A DNA stretch of 64,000 nt from Bin127 sp965221625 (GCA_965221625.1 OZ244903.1:1302001-1366000), one strand, 5' to 3'; positions 17,209 through 26,143 are shown, counted from the stretch's first letter. Numbers and translations: made by a program. The notes: a model not told the origin generated them from the sequence alone.

Positions 17209-18033
17209 TCAGTCGGCAATCGGCATTACGCCCTCCGCAGCATCCGCGGCAATACGACGCTGCTCATCGGTAAAGTGGTCGCTCTGAGCAATCCAACGCA
17301 GATAATCAGGGTAGTGAGTGCTCATGTCGTAGAGCGTGTGGCCGCGATAGCGACCGAAGTTGATGATCGGGTCGCCTTCTTCCGACAACACGAAGCGGCC
17401 TCCTTCGTCGATCGCTTCAACATCTTCGAAGCCGGTCGCCCAGGTCTCCAAATCATCTGGTTGCCGAGGGATGTCGGGAAACTCTTCGAGTTGTCCAGAG
17501 AGGATATGCAACACCGCGTCCACCGTCGCTGCGTCATCGCTCATCCGATCAAAGTCACCGCCCACCCATCTGTGGTGGGCCGTGGCGAAGTCGCGCGGCT
17601 CTAATCGATGGAATATCTCCAATGCGTCGATGATGACTCGATCGTCCATCTCGAAATAGATTCCGCTGAGTTCGAACTCGCGGGTCAACACCTTGAGATG
17701 GAATCTCCGGATGCCGAACCCGGCGAAATCGCATGCTTCTAGGTACTCGTTGAGTGCTCTGGCAAATGAGGCGAACGGTGGGCACTCCGCAACATCGTCG
17801 TCCGTGATTCCGTGGAACCTTGTTGCGCCTGGGGAAATCGGACACTGCGGGTTGATCAACTGAGATCGGAAGTCCGTCGCACCATCTGTGTCGATGCGCA
17901 ACGTTGAGAGCTTGGCAATCCTTGCCGTGCGGACGTCGAGCCCCGTTGTTTGGACATCCAATATGACGATCGGTCGTCGGAGGTCGAGAGGCTGCACGTC
18001 GCCATCGGCGTCGGGTGATGGTTCAGGGACCAT
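17209..18033 (-). CDS. DnaQ/DEDDh-fold exonuclease-like protein, probably catalytically inactive
   Basis: A 274-aa protein with the fold and length of a recognised group of DEDDh 3'-5' exonuclease-like proteins that carry a C-terminal 'fGkykG...YLrW' domain (here FGRYRGHTLYDM...YPDYLRWI, about residues 228-252). The catalytic motifs are altered. ExoI should be D-x-E but reads LDVQTTG (D26, Q28). ExoII should be N-x-x-F-D but reads IRRFHLKVL (His112 in place of Asp). The ExoIII His is also replaced (DRMSDDAAT, Asp162), although the final Asp remains. Without these metal ligands nuclease activity is doubtful; a nucleic-acid-binding or scaffold role is inference. It lies between tRNA-Gly and tRNA-Leu on the opposite strand. 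Confidence 0.75.
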   Translation of the reverse strand: MVPEPSPDADGDVQPLDLRRPIVILDVQTTGLDVRTARIAKLSTLRIDTDGATDFRSQLINPQCPISPGATRFHGITDDDVAECPPFASFARALNEYLEACDFAGFGIRRFHLKVLTREFELSGIYFEMDDRVIIDALEIFHRLEPRDFATAHHRWVGGDFDRMSDDAATVDAVLHILSGQLEEFPDIPRQPDDLETWATGFEDVEAIDEGGRFVLSEEGDPIINFGRYRGHTLYDMSTHYPDYLRWIAQSDHFTDEQRRIAADAAEGVMPIAD

Positions 18034-18126
18034 TGGAAAAGTGGCGTGGTTGTTAATCCAAATACGAGCTTATGGGGAGCTCATCCGGTCACAAATCGAC
18101 GCGCAATCGATGCGAATCGCGGCGGA

Positions 18127-18132
18127 TAAAAT
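18127..18132 (+). promoter_or_regulatory. -10 candidate for tRNA-Leu
   Basis: TAAAAT lies 15 bases before the tRNA-Leu 5' end, a suitable distance. No clear -35 is visible. Confidence 0.35.
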
Positions 18133-18147
18133 TGAGTGAGTTGGCAA

Positions 18148-18233
<86 letters not shown>

Positions 18234-18291
18234 CTCCTAAATCCGTCGATTGACCGCCACCACGCGTTAATGGAAGTAACCCTCTGCCTCG

Positions 18292-18367
18292 TGGTGCCGA
18301 GGGGCGGACTCGAACCGCCGACACATGGATTTTCAGTCCATTGCTCTACCAACTGAGCTACCTCGGC
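18292..18367 (-). tRNA. tRNA-Phe (GAA)
   Basis: On the minus strand, acceptor GCCGAGG/CCTCGGC, D arm TAGCTCAGTTGGTAGAGC, anticodon arm ATGGA-CTGAAAA-TCCAT reading GAA, T arm GGCGGTTCGAGTCCGCC. CCA is encoded (18294-18292). It converges on tRNA-Leu, 58 bp away. Confidence 0.96.
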
Positions 18368-18403
18368 ATACCTTCGTAAACACTATTTTATTGAAGCACC
18401 GTT

Positions 18404-18411
18404 GGTATAAT
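18404..18411 (+). promoter_or_regulatory. Extended -10 promoter before the P-loop/DRTGG gene
   Basis: TGGTATAAT (18403-18411) is a perfect extended -10. The start codon at 18469 lies about 50 bases beyond the predicted start site. The -35 region (TATTTT) is weak, as expected for extended -10 promoters. Confidence 0.6.
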
Positions 18412-18468
18412 CCAATGCGCAACGACCGCAGTTAACGGTTGAGACTACGCGCCATCTAAGCCCAGAAT

Positions 18469-19371
18469 ATGCCGTCCGTAATCATCTCTTCGATCAGCGA
18501 ATCCGCAGGTAAAACAGCACTCGCTGCGGCGTTGATCGCGAGACTTCGTGATGAAGGCGTGGAGGTGCGATCAACCATTGGTGAGTTGTCTCTATTCGCG
18601 TCGGATGATCGTGTCCAACACGTTGCGGCAAACGACGTGGAGCCGACTTCGGGGGGCATCGTAGTAATCGAAGGCTCCAGCGGCGACGCCGATCTCGACG
18701 TTGATTTGGCCAACAGGTTGGATTCCAACATCGTTCTCGTCGCGACACTCGACGAAGACATTGAGGCCGCTGCCGAGGGGTATGGCGAACGATTGGCAGG
18801 CGTGCTTATCAACAAGGTTCCGCCATATCGTGACGTCCATGCAGCGCGTGCGGTCGAACGGTTGGCAGACGCGGGTGTCAACTGCTTTGGTTGGGTACCA
18901 GAGGATCGGAGGTTGGCGGCGAATACGGTCGATGCGCTCCGAGATCACATTGAGGGGACGTATGCGTTTGAGGTCGAGGATGCCTCCGGGCTTGTGGACA
19001 ACTACCTAATCGGTGGTTTGGTCCTCGATTGGGGACCCTTCTACTTCAGATCACAGGACAACTCGTGTGTCGTGGTTCGCACTGGCCGCCCAGACGTTCA
19101 GATTGCGGCACTGCAAAGCGAAACTACCCGTGCGATGGTGCTGACCGGCGGCGGCAAACCTATCGACTACGTCTTCTACGAGGCGAGATCGAAGCGAATT
19201 CCGTTGATCGTGGTTGAAGGTGATACTGAGGCGACGATGCAACGGATAGACGCGTTGGCGAAGTCTGAGTTCGACCATCCTGACAAACTCGGTCGAATGA
19301 GTGAACTTCTCGCGGATCGCGAGGTGTTCGAACAGTTACTCGATCTCGTTGCGCAACCATCGACGCGCTAA
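18469..19371 (+). CDS. P-loop (AAA_26) plus DRTGG-domain protein, phosphotransacetylase-N-terminal-like
   Basis: A 300-aa cytoplasmic protein with ATG start. Residues 1-180 resemble the BioD-type P-loop domain found at the N-terminus of long phosphate acetyltransferases, with the nucleotide-binding motif SISESAGKTALAAAL at residues 8-22 and a later GIVVIEGSS. Residues 205-295 match a DRTGG domain (VVRTGRPDVQIAAL, AMVLTGGGKP), which in related proteins senses nucleotides. The acetyltransferase domain is absent, so this is a stand-alone regulatory-type module. Similar free-standing proteins occur in archaea and Chloroflexota with no agreed function. An extended -10 promoter precedes it. Confidence 0.75.
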   Translation: MPSVIISSISESAGKTALAAALIARLRDEGVEVRSTIGELSLFASDDRVQHVAANDVEPTSGGIVVIEGSSGDADLDVDLANRLDSNIVLVATLDEDIEAAAEGYGERLAGVLINKVPPYRDVHAARAVERLADAGVNCFGWVPEDRRLAANTVDALRDHIEGTYAFEVEDASGLVDNYLIGGLVLDWGPFYFRSQDNSCVVVRTGRPDVQIAALQSETTRAMVLTGGGKPIDYVFYEARSKRIPLIVVEGDTEATMQRIDALAKSEFDHPDKLGRMSELLADREVFEQLLDLVAQPSTR

Positions 19372-19416
19372 CATTCGGCGACGGTAGTCTTTCAAGTTGG
19401 GACGATTGAGTTGACG

Positions 19417-20229
19417 ATGCCGCGCGAAACCTATTTGCACGGGCATTCGAGATCGGTGCTCTCGGCGCACTCAGCGCGTACCGCGGACGACGCCGCGGCG
19501 TTCCTATTGCCTCACATCAAACCCGGGGACAATCTCCTCGATTTTGGTTGCGGTCCCGGGACCATCACCATTGGACTTGCGCAAGCCGTCGGTGACGAAG
19601 GGTCGATCCTAGCGATTGATGTTTCGGAGGGTCTGCACGACGAGTGGGAGGCGAGGTTAGAGGAATCAGGCGCGGCCAACGTGACGTTTCGCGTCGACGA
19701 CATCTATCAAACGGAGTTGGAACCCGAGCAGTTCGACGTTGTCTACGCGCATCAGATCCTTCAGCATCTCGCCGATCCGGTCGGTGCATTGAAGTCGGCG
19801 TCGCTACTAGCTAAACCGGGCGGTTTAGTGGGTGTGCGAGAAGTCGACTGGGGAACGTTCGCTGCCTACCCGGAGACGCCGGGGTTGACCGAGTTCCGAC
19901 GAGTCTATGACGCGGTCGCAATCCGGAACGGCGGCAATCCGCGTGCAGGGCGCAACTTGCTGAAGTGGTTCGAAGCAACGGGCACGTTGAAGGAAATCCG
20001 CATCACCACGAGCACCTGGACGTTTTACGAAACGCAGGGCAAGGAGTGGTGGGGTAACCAGTGGTCGCAACGCATCGTCGAGTCTGATATTGCGATCAAA
20101 GCGGTCGAGTACGGCATCGCCACACGTTCCGAGTTAGATGCGATCGCGGATGCTTGGCAAGCGTGGAAGGATGCGCCATCATCGGTCGCATGTTTCACCC
20201 ACTTCGAAGCACTCGCAGCGCGCGTTTAG
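19417..20229 (+). CDS. Class I SAM-dependent methyltransferase
   Basis: A 270-aa cytoplasmic enzyme with the SAM-binding motif I LLDFGCGPGTITIGLA (about residues 43-58), motif II 'ILAIDVSEG' and the post-II 'FDVVYAHQILQHLADPVGAL' block, as in UbiE/Methyltransf_11-like proteins. The ATG at 19417 is preferred over a TTG two codons earlier. It follows the DRTGG gene by 45 bp on the same strand and may share its transcript. The acceptor molecule is unknown. Confidence 0.85.
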   Translation: MPRETYLHGHSRSVLSAHSARTADDAAAFLLPHIKPGDNLLDFGCGPGTITIGLAQAVGDEGSILAIDVSEGLHDEWEARLEESGAANVTFRVDDIYQTELEPEQFDVVYAHQILQHLADPVGALKSASLLAKPGGLVGVREVDWGTFAAYPETPGLTEFRRVYDAVAIRNGGNPRAGRNLLKWFEATGTLKEIRITTSTWTFYETQGKEWWGNQWSQRIVESDIAIKAVEYGIATRSELDAIADAWQAWKDAPSSVACFTHFEALAARV

Positions 20230-20371
20230 ACCGCCATTCACGGATCTGGTGCGGCGACTTCGAGGTTGCTCGAATCGTTGGTGGGACAGTCTCGACGCAC
20301 TTGCGTTTTGGTAGAAATGTGCGAAACTAACACTATCTGATTTTCGATCGTTAATCCCTGACCGCAAGCGA

Positions 20372-22714
20372 GTGACGACTGCAACTTCCAGTGCAGAATC
20401 GGTCCTTGAAGGACTCTCCGACGCCCAACGTGCGGCCGCGTCGTACATCGACGGTCCTCTGATAATCGTCGCCGGTCCGGGCAGCGGCAAGACGCGCGTG
20501 ATGGCGCACCGGATGGCGTACATTCTGGCAACGGGCATTAAACCGTGGCAAGCACTGGGCGTCACGTTTACCAACAAAGCTGCCGCCGAGCTTCGGCAAC
20601 GATGCGACGCGTTGGTTGCTCAGTTCGTGCCTGATGCCAGCGAAACCCAAGTCAGCACGTTTCACTCCTTCGGCGCACGTTTCCTCCGCATCCATCACGA
20701 CGCGGCCAACCTTGGACGGGACTTCACGATCTACGACCGCGACGATCAGGAGAGAATGCTCAAGCTGATCCTCCAGGACATGGAGGGTCCGGAGGTGAAG
20801 GTAGGCGAGGTGCTTGCAGATATCGCGCGTGCCAAGAACAACAACGAAACACCCGAAGATTTCGCCAGCACCGCTTACAACTACAAGCGCGAAATGCACG
20901 CGGAGATTTACGAACAGTACGAAGCGTCGCTCAACCGCGCCAACGGCGTCGACTTCGACGATCTGCTGCTCAAACCGTACCGAGTGCTTGTGCGAGACGA
21001 AGCGATTCGAGGACAGTTCCAAAACCGCTACCACCACATCATGGTCGACGAGTTCCAGGACACCAACGCGCTGCAATTTGAGCTGGTTCGTCTTCTCGGC
21101 GATAGGCACCGCAACATCTGCGTCGTTGGCGACCCGGACCAATCAATTTACTCGTGGCGCAATGCGCGTCCCGAGAACATGGATATGTTGGCGGAAGTGC
21201 TTGGCGACTGCAAAATCTTCGAACTGAGTGAGTCATATCGTTCAACCAAGACGATCATTTCTGCTGCGTCCGGTTTGATCGCGCATAACAAGCGCAATTT
21301 TGAACGCGTCCTCTTCACTAACAACGAACAAGGTGAGCCTGTCGAAGTTGGCGTCACGGAACATCCCGAGCATGAGGCGGAGGTAATCTTCGATACGGTG
21401 CAGAAGGATCGTGAGGGCACCGGCACCAATCTCGAAGACTTCGCGGTGCTTTATAGAACAAATGCACAATCGCGCGCGCTCGAAACCGAGTGCAGTCGTC
21501 GTGGCATTCAATATCGACTCATTGGCGGAGTCCGCTTCTACGAGCGTCGCGAAATCAAGGACGCGCTGGCGATGCTGCGGATCATCGTCAACCCGACGGA
21601 CGAAACTTCATTGCGCCGCGTCATCAACACGCCGCCGCGTGGTATAGGTCCGGCGACGCTGCACAAGATTGAGGCTTACAGCCATTTCCAAGGTGTGTCG
21701 TTGTTGGATGCAACGTTGGTTTCCGCCGACATTTCACGCGCCCACGAACTCGAATTGGGCACAGCCGCGCTTAGGAAGGTGCGTTCCTTCGCCGATTTCC
21801 TTCGTACGCTTATCGACAATGCGGAAACGCACTACCCGGATGACCTTCTCGAATACGCGCTGAAAGCCAGCGGTTATCGTGTTTGGATACAGAAGGACGA
21901 AGCTACAAGGGTCGAGCGGTTGGAGAATCTCGATGAGTTGGCGGCTCTGTGCAGAAACTACTCCGCCGACAAAGACGGAAACACGCCGCAACAGGCTTTA
22001 TCCGATCTCCTTGAGCATGCCGCGCTATTCGCGAACATCGATGCTCTCGACGACAGTGAATTAGACGACGCCTCACCGCGACAACCGAATGGATCGACGG
22101 GTGCAGTGACTCTAATCACGCTGCATCAAGCGAAAGGGCTTGAGTTCGACACGGTCTTTATCGCCGGAGTCTGCGAAGGTTTGCTGCCTCACTCGATGGC
22201 TCTGAGCGTGCAATCGCAAGACGAGTACGAGGCCGCATGCGGGGAAGAGCGTCGCTTGATGTACGTTGGGATGACGCGCGCTAAGCGCAAGCTCCACGTT
22301 ACGTGGCCTTACTTCAATGCCGCATCACCCATCTATCGTCGTCAGAACACACCATCACAGTTCCTCAAAGAGATACCCGACGAGTGTGTTGAGGAGAAAC
22401 CACACTATCGCGTTCCCGGAGCCACCGCGCCTAGGCCGGTGGCTTTCGATGCATCGACTGGAGCCAACGGTTCGACCGGACGAACGATTCTGCGTTCCCG
22501 ATCTCAACGCGAGAAGTTCACCGAAGCCGGTATTGATGAGTTGCCAGAAGAGCTCCAGTTGAAGGCTGGACAGAGGGTGAGCCACTCGTCCTTCGGCACT
22601 GGTGTGGTGGTGAACTCGCGGCCGATCAAGGACGACGTGCGCGTGACGGTAGCGTTCTCCAAGGAAGGCGTCAAGACACTACTCGCCAGCATGGCGGGCT
22701 TGGAGAAGATCTGA
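20372..22714 (+). CDS. pcrA: UvrD/PcrA-type 3'-5' DNA helicase
   Basis: A 780-aa superfamily 1A helicase for repair and removal of RecA filaments. Motifs in order: Q region and Walker A (GPGSGKTRV), Ia (FTNKAAAEL), II (VDEFQDTN), III (VGDPDQSIYSWR), IV (LYRTNAQSRALE), V (LHQAKGLEFDTVFIAG) and VI (YVGMTRAKRKL). The C-terminus (AGQRVSHSSFGTGVVV) is the PcrA/UvrD tail that contacts RNA polymerase in characterised members. It starts at GTG, with a moderate TGGTAGAAA -10-like sequence about 70 bp upstream. Distinct from the addA-type helicase at the window end. Confidence 0.95.
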   Translation: MTTATSSAESVLEGLSDAQRAAASYIDGPLIIVAGPGSGKTRVMAHRMAYILATGIKPWQALGVTFTNKAAAELRQRCDALVAQFVPDASETQVSTFHSFGARFLRIHHDAANLGRDFTIYDRDDQERMLKLILQDMEGPEVKVGEVLADIARAKNNNETPEDFASTAYNYKREMHAEIYEQYEASLNRANGVDFDDLLLKPYRVLVRDEAIRGQFQNRYHHIMVDEFQDTNALQFELVRLLGDRHRNICVVGDPDQSIYSWRNARPENMDMLAEVLGDCKIFELSESYRSTKTIISAASGLIAHNKRNFERVLFTNNEQGEPVEVGVTEHPEHEAEVIFDTVQKDREGTGTNLEDFAVLYRTNAQSRALETECSRRGIQYRLIGGVRFYERREIKDALAMLRIIVNPTDETSLRRVINTPPRGIGPATLHKIEAYSHFQGVSLLDATLVSADISRAHELELGTAALRKVRSFADFLRTLIDNAETHYPDDLLEYALKASGYRVWIQKDEATRVERLENLDELAALCRNYSADKDGNTPQQALSDLLEHAALFANIDALDDSELDDASPRQPNGSTGAVTLITLHQAKGLEFDTVFIAGVCEGLLPHSMALSVQSQDEYEAACGEERRLMYVGMTRAKRKLHVTWPYFNAASPIYRRQNTPSQFLKEIPDECVEEKPHYRVPGATAPRPVAFDASTGANGSTGRTILRSRSQREKFTEAGIDELPEELQLKAGQRVSHSSFGTGVVVNSRPIKDDVRVTVAFSKEGVKTLLASMAGLEKI

Positions 22715-22725
22715 GAGATTGATGC

Positions 22726-23253
22726 GTGCTCAACTCGCTGCCAGACCGCACGTTCGTCTTTGGATTGATCGCGCTGATCCTCGCCATCGCGGCGTTCGCG
22801 TACCTTGCTCTGTGGCCGTCAATCGAGATCGTCGAGACTAATGTCGAAGGCGTCGCCGAATCGCGTCGCGTAGGTATCGCGGAAGCGAACGGCGTCGTCG
22901 GATTGGTGATCTCAGGAATTCCGGTTCTGATCACGTTGGGAGCCATATTGTCGTTGCCACCAAGTGGCAACACTGAGCGACGCCACAAACTGAACCTGGT
23001 GGTCGGCACGATCATTCTGTGGGGATTCATTGTGATGTTCTCGGGGCAGATCGGCATTCTCTTTGCGCCGGCGGGAGCGATGCTGATCTCGGTGCTAGTG
23101 CTGACGTTTGTGCGTCCGCGCGCTTGGGGTAATCCGGAGGCGAGGCAACGGTCCAAGTCGGCGCGTGCACTGCGTGATGAGGCGGTGCGACGAAACGAGA
23201 GATCTGGCAACCGTGTCGGCAAACGTCCGGTTTCGAAACGCCGTAGGCACTGA
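22726..23253 (+). CDS. Hypothetical membrane protein with basic C-terminal tail
   Basis: A 175-aa protein starting at GTG, 11 bp after the helicase gene and probably co-transcribed. Four hydrophobic segments are seen: residues 11-30, 55-77, about 89-107 and 110-125. The C-terminal 50 residues are strongly basic (ending RPVSKRRRH), suggesting interaction with phospholipid or nucleic acid. I do not recognise a family. Confidence 0.65.
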   Translation: MLNSLPDRTFVFGLIALILAIAAFAYLALWPSIEIVETNVEGVAESRRVGIAEANGVVGLVISGIPVLITLGAILSLPPSGNTERRHKLNLVVGTIILWGFIVMFSGQIGILFAPAGAMLISVLVLTFVRPRAWGNPEARQRSKSARALRDEAVRRNERSGNRVGKRPVSKRRRH

Positions 23254-23313
23254 GATTACTGGAATGAAAGCGCACTCGAAACCGTATCTAGAATCGATAG
23301 TCTGGTACGAACT

Positions 23314-23778
23314 TTGGAATCCGTAATCACCGACGAGATGCTCTCGTTTCGCGGCGCGACATCGCCAACAGTCACTTACCGCGTCACCCATCGCGACATC
23401 GCGCGGTTCAATGCGGCGATTCGTGGAACCCTACCGCCAGTCGAAGATGATCCGGATTCCAACACATCGGACGATGGCTTGCGAGCTAATCCGTTAATCT
23501 TGCGTGCATTCATCACGCCACCGTTCGATCCGCCATTCCCGGAACCATTCCATGACGTCTTGGACGGCGGGAGCAAGTTCGACCTGCGTCGTCCCATCGT
23601 TGCCGGCGACACGATTTCCGCGACTCGGCAAATGGTTGACGTGTTCGAGAAGCAAGGACGGTTGGGAGCCATGCTGTTCAAGATTTCAGTGGTGCGCTAC
23701 GTTGACGCAAAAGGCGAGCTCGTCGCTACTCAAGAGTCGACTAGCATCTCATATGGCAGAATGGCCGGGACGGTTTAG
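23314..23778 (+). CDS. MaoC N-terminal (FAS1-like) hotdog dehydratase
   Basis: A 154-aa hotdog-fold protein resembling the MaoC_dehydrat_N family, in which this domain pairs with a second MaoC domain to form an acyl-CoA hydratase. The family 'FDLRRPIVAGDTISATRQMVDVFEKQG' block lies at about residues 89-115. The start is uncertain: TTG at 23314 or ATG at 23338 (MLSFRGA). It is followed after 26 bp by a MaoC gene with the catalytic Asp/His motif, then the tandem SDR gene, so the three form one operon. The N-terminal hotdog usually lacks catalytic residues and helps bind the acyl chain. Confidence 0.78.
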   Translation: MESVITDEMLSFRGATSPTVTYRVTHRDIARFNAAIRGTLPPVEDDPDSNTSDDGLRANPLILRAFITPPFDPPFPEPFHDVLDGGSKFDLRRPIVAGDTISATRQMVDVFEKQGRLGAMLFKISVVRYVDAKGELVATQESTSISYGRMAGTV

Positions 23779-23804
23779 CGACGCCGTATTCGGTTCGACT
23801 TTCG

Positions 23805-24233
23805 ATGCAGTACCTAGAGTTTGAAGATGTAGATGTTGGGGACGGACCGGGCCCCGTTTCGTACGATGTAACGACGCGTCAGCTGGTGCAGTACGCCGGC
23901 GTGTCGCAGGATTACACACCGATACACTACGACACTGCGTACGCGCAGGGTGCCGGCCACGATGACGTGATCATCCACGGTGCCTTGAAGTCTGCTCTGA
24001 TTGCGCAGATGCTCTCAGATTGGACCGGCGATGTCTCGTCAATCAGGTATCTCGAGACCTCGTATCGGGGTATCGATTATGCCGGGCAAGTTACCTGTAG
24101 CGGAGAGATAACCGGAAAACGCGTAGAGGGCAGTGTAGGCATTCTCGAGTTGAACGTCGAACTTCGCAACACCGAGGGGCAGGTTACGACGCCCGGTAAG
24201 GCGAGGATTGAATTGCCTTTGGAATCGGATTGA
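23805..24233 (+). CDS. MaoC-like hotdog hydratase
   Basis: A 142-aa enoyl-CoA hydratase-2-type protein with ATG start. The hydratase-2 motif is recognisable as YTPIHYDTAYAQ...HDDVIIHGAL (about residues 37-62), supplying the catalytic Asp and His. It hydrates trans-2-enoyl-CoA to the (3R)-hydroxyacyl-CoA in characterised family members. It lies between the MaoC N-type gene and the SDR fusion; the gap to the SDR start is 28 bp. Together with the preceding gene it likely forms a heterodimer. Confidence 0.85.
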   Translation: MQYLEFEDVDVGDGPGPVSYDVTTRQLVQYAGVSQDYTPIHYDTAYAQGAGHDDVIIHGALKSALIAQMLSDWTGDVSSIRYLETSYRGIDYAGQVTCSGEITGKRVEGSVGILELNVELRNTEGQVTTPGKARIELPLESD

Positions 24234-24248
24234 AGCAACGTTAACGGT

Positions 24249-24253
24249 AGGAG
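24249..24253 (+). promoter_or_regulatory. Shine-Dalgarno deciding the start of the SDR fusion
   Basis: AGGAG sits eight bases before a TTG at 24262, supporting that start over an in-frame TTG at 24208, which would overlap the upstream gene. Confidence 0.55.
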
Positions 24254-24261
24254 ATATTCGC

Positions 24262-26136
24262 TTGCAGCTAGAAGGAAAAGTCGCCGTAGTTACGGGAGCC
24301 GGGCGCGGGATCGGCCGGGGCGTGGCGGAGGAGTTGGCACTCAACGGTGCCAGTGTAGTCGTCAACGATATTGGTGCGGAGCTCGACGGATCCGGCGGTT
24401 CTACTTCTGTCGCTCAAGGCGTAGTAGACGACATCACTGCCTCTGGCGGCCAAGCAGTAGCGTCGACGGAATCGGTTACCACTTGGGACGGTGGTCAACG
24501 CATCATCGAGACGGCACTCGATTCGTTCGGACGCATAGACGTAGTAGTCACGGTTGCCGGCATCTTGCGCGACCGGATGCTCTATAACATGACCGAAGAG
24601 GAGTGGGACGACGTCATCGCGGTGCACTTGAAAGGCACATTCACCGTCGTCCGTCACGCTGCGCCGATTTTCCGCCAACAACGGGGCGGTCGCATCATCA
24701 CTTTCTCGTCGGGCTCCGGTTTGGTTGGCTCGATCGGGCAGTCGAACTACGGAGCGGCTAAGAGTGGTATCGCGGGTTTCACCAAGGTCCTCGCCAAGGA
24801 TTTAGGAAAGTACGGAGTAACGGCCAACAGTATCGCCCCACGCGCCGAGACGCGCATGATCGCGTCGATACCTGGCAATGTTCAGGAAGTCATGGTCGAA
24901 CGCGGCGCGTTACCGCAACCGGGAGAACGTCCTTGGGAACCGCGCGACGTGGCACCATTCGTCGCCTACTTGGCCTCAGACGGGGCCGCCCCGATTAACG
25001 GTCAGGTGTTTCTGGTCTACGGCGGCAATGTGACGCATCTCGCGCTTCCTCGACGCGTCAACACGATCTACGCGCCAAATCCGCCCGGCTACTGGGAGCT
25101 AGACGATCTCGATCGCCTCGCACCAAGCGTCTTGCTACAAGGTTCGAAGAGTATCACGGGTGGCAGTGAGTTTGCGGAGATCAATCCGGGTTCTGGTGCC
25201 CCGGCCCCGGCGATCATCAAATCTTCACCTGCGAAAAGGTTGGGTGGAAGGGTCGCGGTAGTTACGGGCTCCGGTAGAGGTATCGGTCGAGGCATCGCAA
25301 AACTGCTCGCCAGCGAAGGTGCTTCGGTGGTTGTGAACGACGTCGGTGCCGCACTAGACGGTCAAGGAGAAGACTCCACCCCCGCAGCGCAGGTGGTTGA
25401 GGAGATTAGTGAACTCGGAGGGAGGGCGGTCGCGTCATATGACTCGGTTGCGACGACTATCGGCGGTGCCAACATCATCCAGAAGGCATTGGATGAGTTC
25501 GGTCGTCTCGATATCGTAATCACGCCCGCCGGGATCCTCCGCGACCGTATGATCTTCAACATGTCGGAGCAAGAATGGGACGACGTGATGGCGGTTCATT
25601 TGAAAGGCACATACTCGGTCGTTCGTCCTGCCGCATCGATATTCCGGGAGCAGAAGGGTGGTCGAATCGTGACCTTCTCGTCGGTATCGGGCCTTTACGG
25701 GCAAGGCGGACAGTCGAACTACGGTGCCGCGAAGGATGCCATCGCTGGTTTCACTCGCGTAGTTGCCAAGGAGCTATCTCGGTACAACGCAACTGCCAAC
25801 ATCATTTCGCCTGGTGCGAGCACGCGGATGACCGACAGCGTTCCGGAGAGCACGCGTGCGATGCGCGCTGGTGCTTTTCCGCCACCAATGGAAGGCGCGC
25901 TAACCTCAGATCCGGAGCATGTCGCACCGATGGTCGTGTGGCTCTGCACGGACGCCGCAGCTGGTGTATCGGGGAACATCTTCCACTGCACGGGAAACCG
26001 CGTGAGCCTGATGAACCATCCAGTTGCTCATCGTTCGATTCACAAGGACGGGCGATGGACTGTCGAAGAGCTCGCCGCAGTCGTGCCAGAAACGATTGGG
26101 ATGGATTTGATCAATCCGGCACCCAAACAGGACTAG
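24262..26136 (+). CDS. Tandem short-chain dehydrogenase/reductase fusion, MFE-2 dehydrogenase-like
   Basis: A 624-aa protein made of two SDR domains (about residues 1-290 and 325-624). Each has a TGxGRGIGRG nucleotide-binding motif (VTGAGRGIGRG; VTGSGRGIGRG), VVND, AGILRDRM, a catalytic Ser (FSSGSG; FSSVSG) and the Tyr-Lys pair (SNYGAAK in both). The 'GILRDRM' and following segments match the dehydrogenase domains of peroxisomal multifunctional enzyme type 2, which oxidise (3R)-hydroxyacyl-CoA. In both copies the usual NNAG motif reads TVAG or TPAG, losing the Asn. The two domains are similar enough to be a duplication. Upstream MaoC genes would supply the hydratase, giving a split version of the fungal Fox2 layout. 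Confidence 0.88.
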   Translation: MQLEGKVAVVTGAGRGIGRGVAEELALNGASVVVNDIGAELDGSGGSTSVAQGVVDDITASGGQAVASTESVTTWDGGQRIIETALDSFGRIDVVVTVAGILRDRMLYNMTEEEWDDVIAVHLKGTFTVVRHAAPIFRQQRGGRIITFSSGSGLVGSIGQSNYGAAKSGIAGFTKVLAKDLGKYGVTANSIAPRAETRMIASIPGNVQEVMVERGALPQPGERPWEPRDVAPFVAYLASDGAAPINGQVFLVYGGNVTHLALPRRVNTIYAPNPPGYWELDDLDRLAPSVLLQGSKSITGGSEFAEINPGSGAPAPAIIKSSPAKRLGGRVAVVTGSGRGIGRGIAKLLASEGASVVVNDVGAALDGQGEDSTPAAQVVEEISELGGRAVASYDSVATTIGGANIIQKALDEFGRLDIVITPAGILRDRMIFNMSEQEWDDVMAVHLKGTYSVVRPAASIFREQKGGRIVTFSSVSGLYGQGGQSNYGAAKDAIAGFTRVVAKELSRYNATANIISPGASTRMTDSVPESTRAMRAGAFPPPMEGALTSDPEHVAPMVVWLCTDAAAGVSGNIFHCTGNRVSLMNHPVAHRSIHKDGRWTVEELAAVVPETIGMDLINPAPKQD

Positions 26137-26143
26137 CGGATTC

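Noticed and set aside
20351..21142. 263-codon minus-strand frame
   Set aside because: It is fully complementary to the 5' part of the helicase gene, whose motifs are unambiguous.
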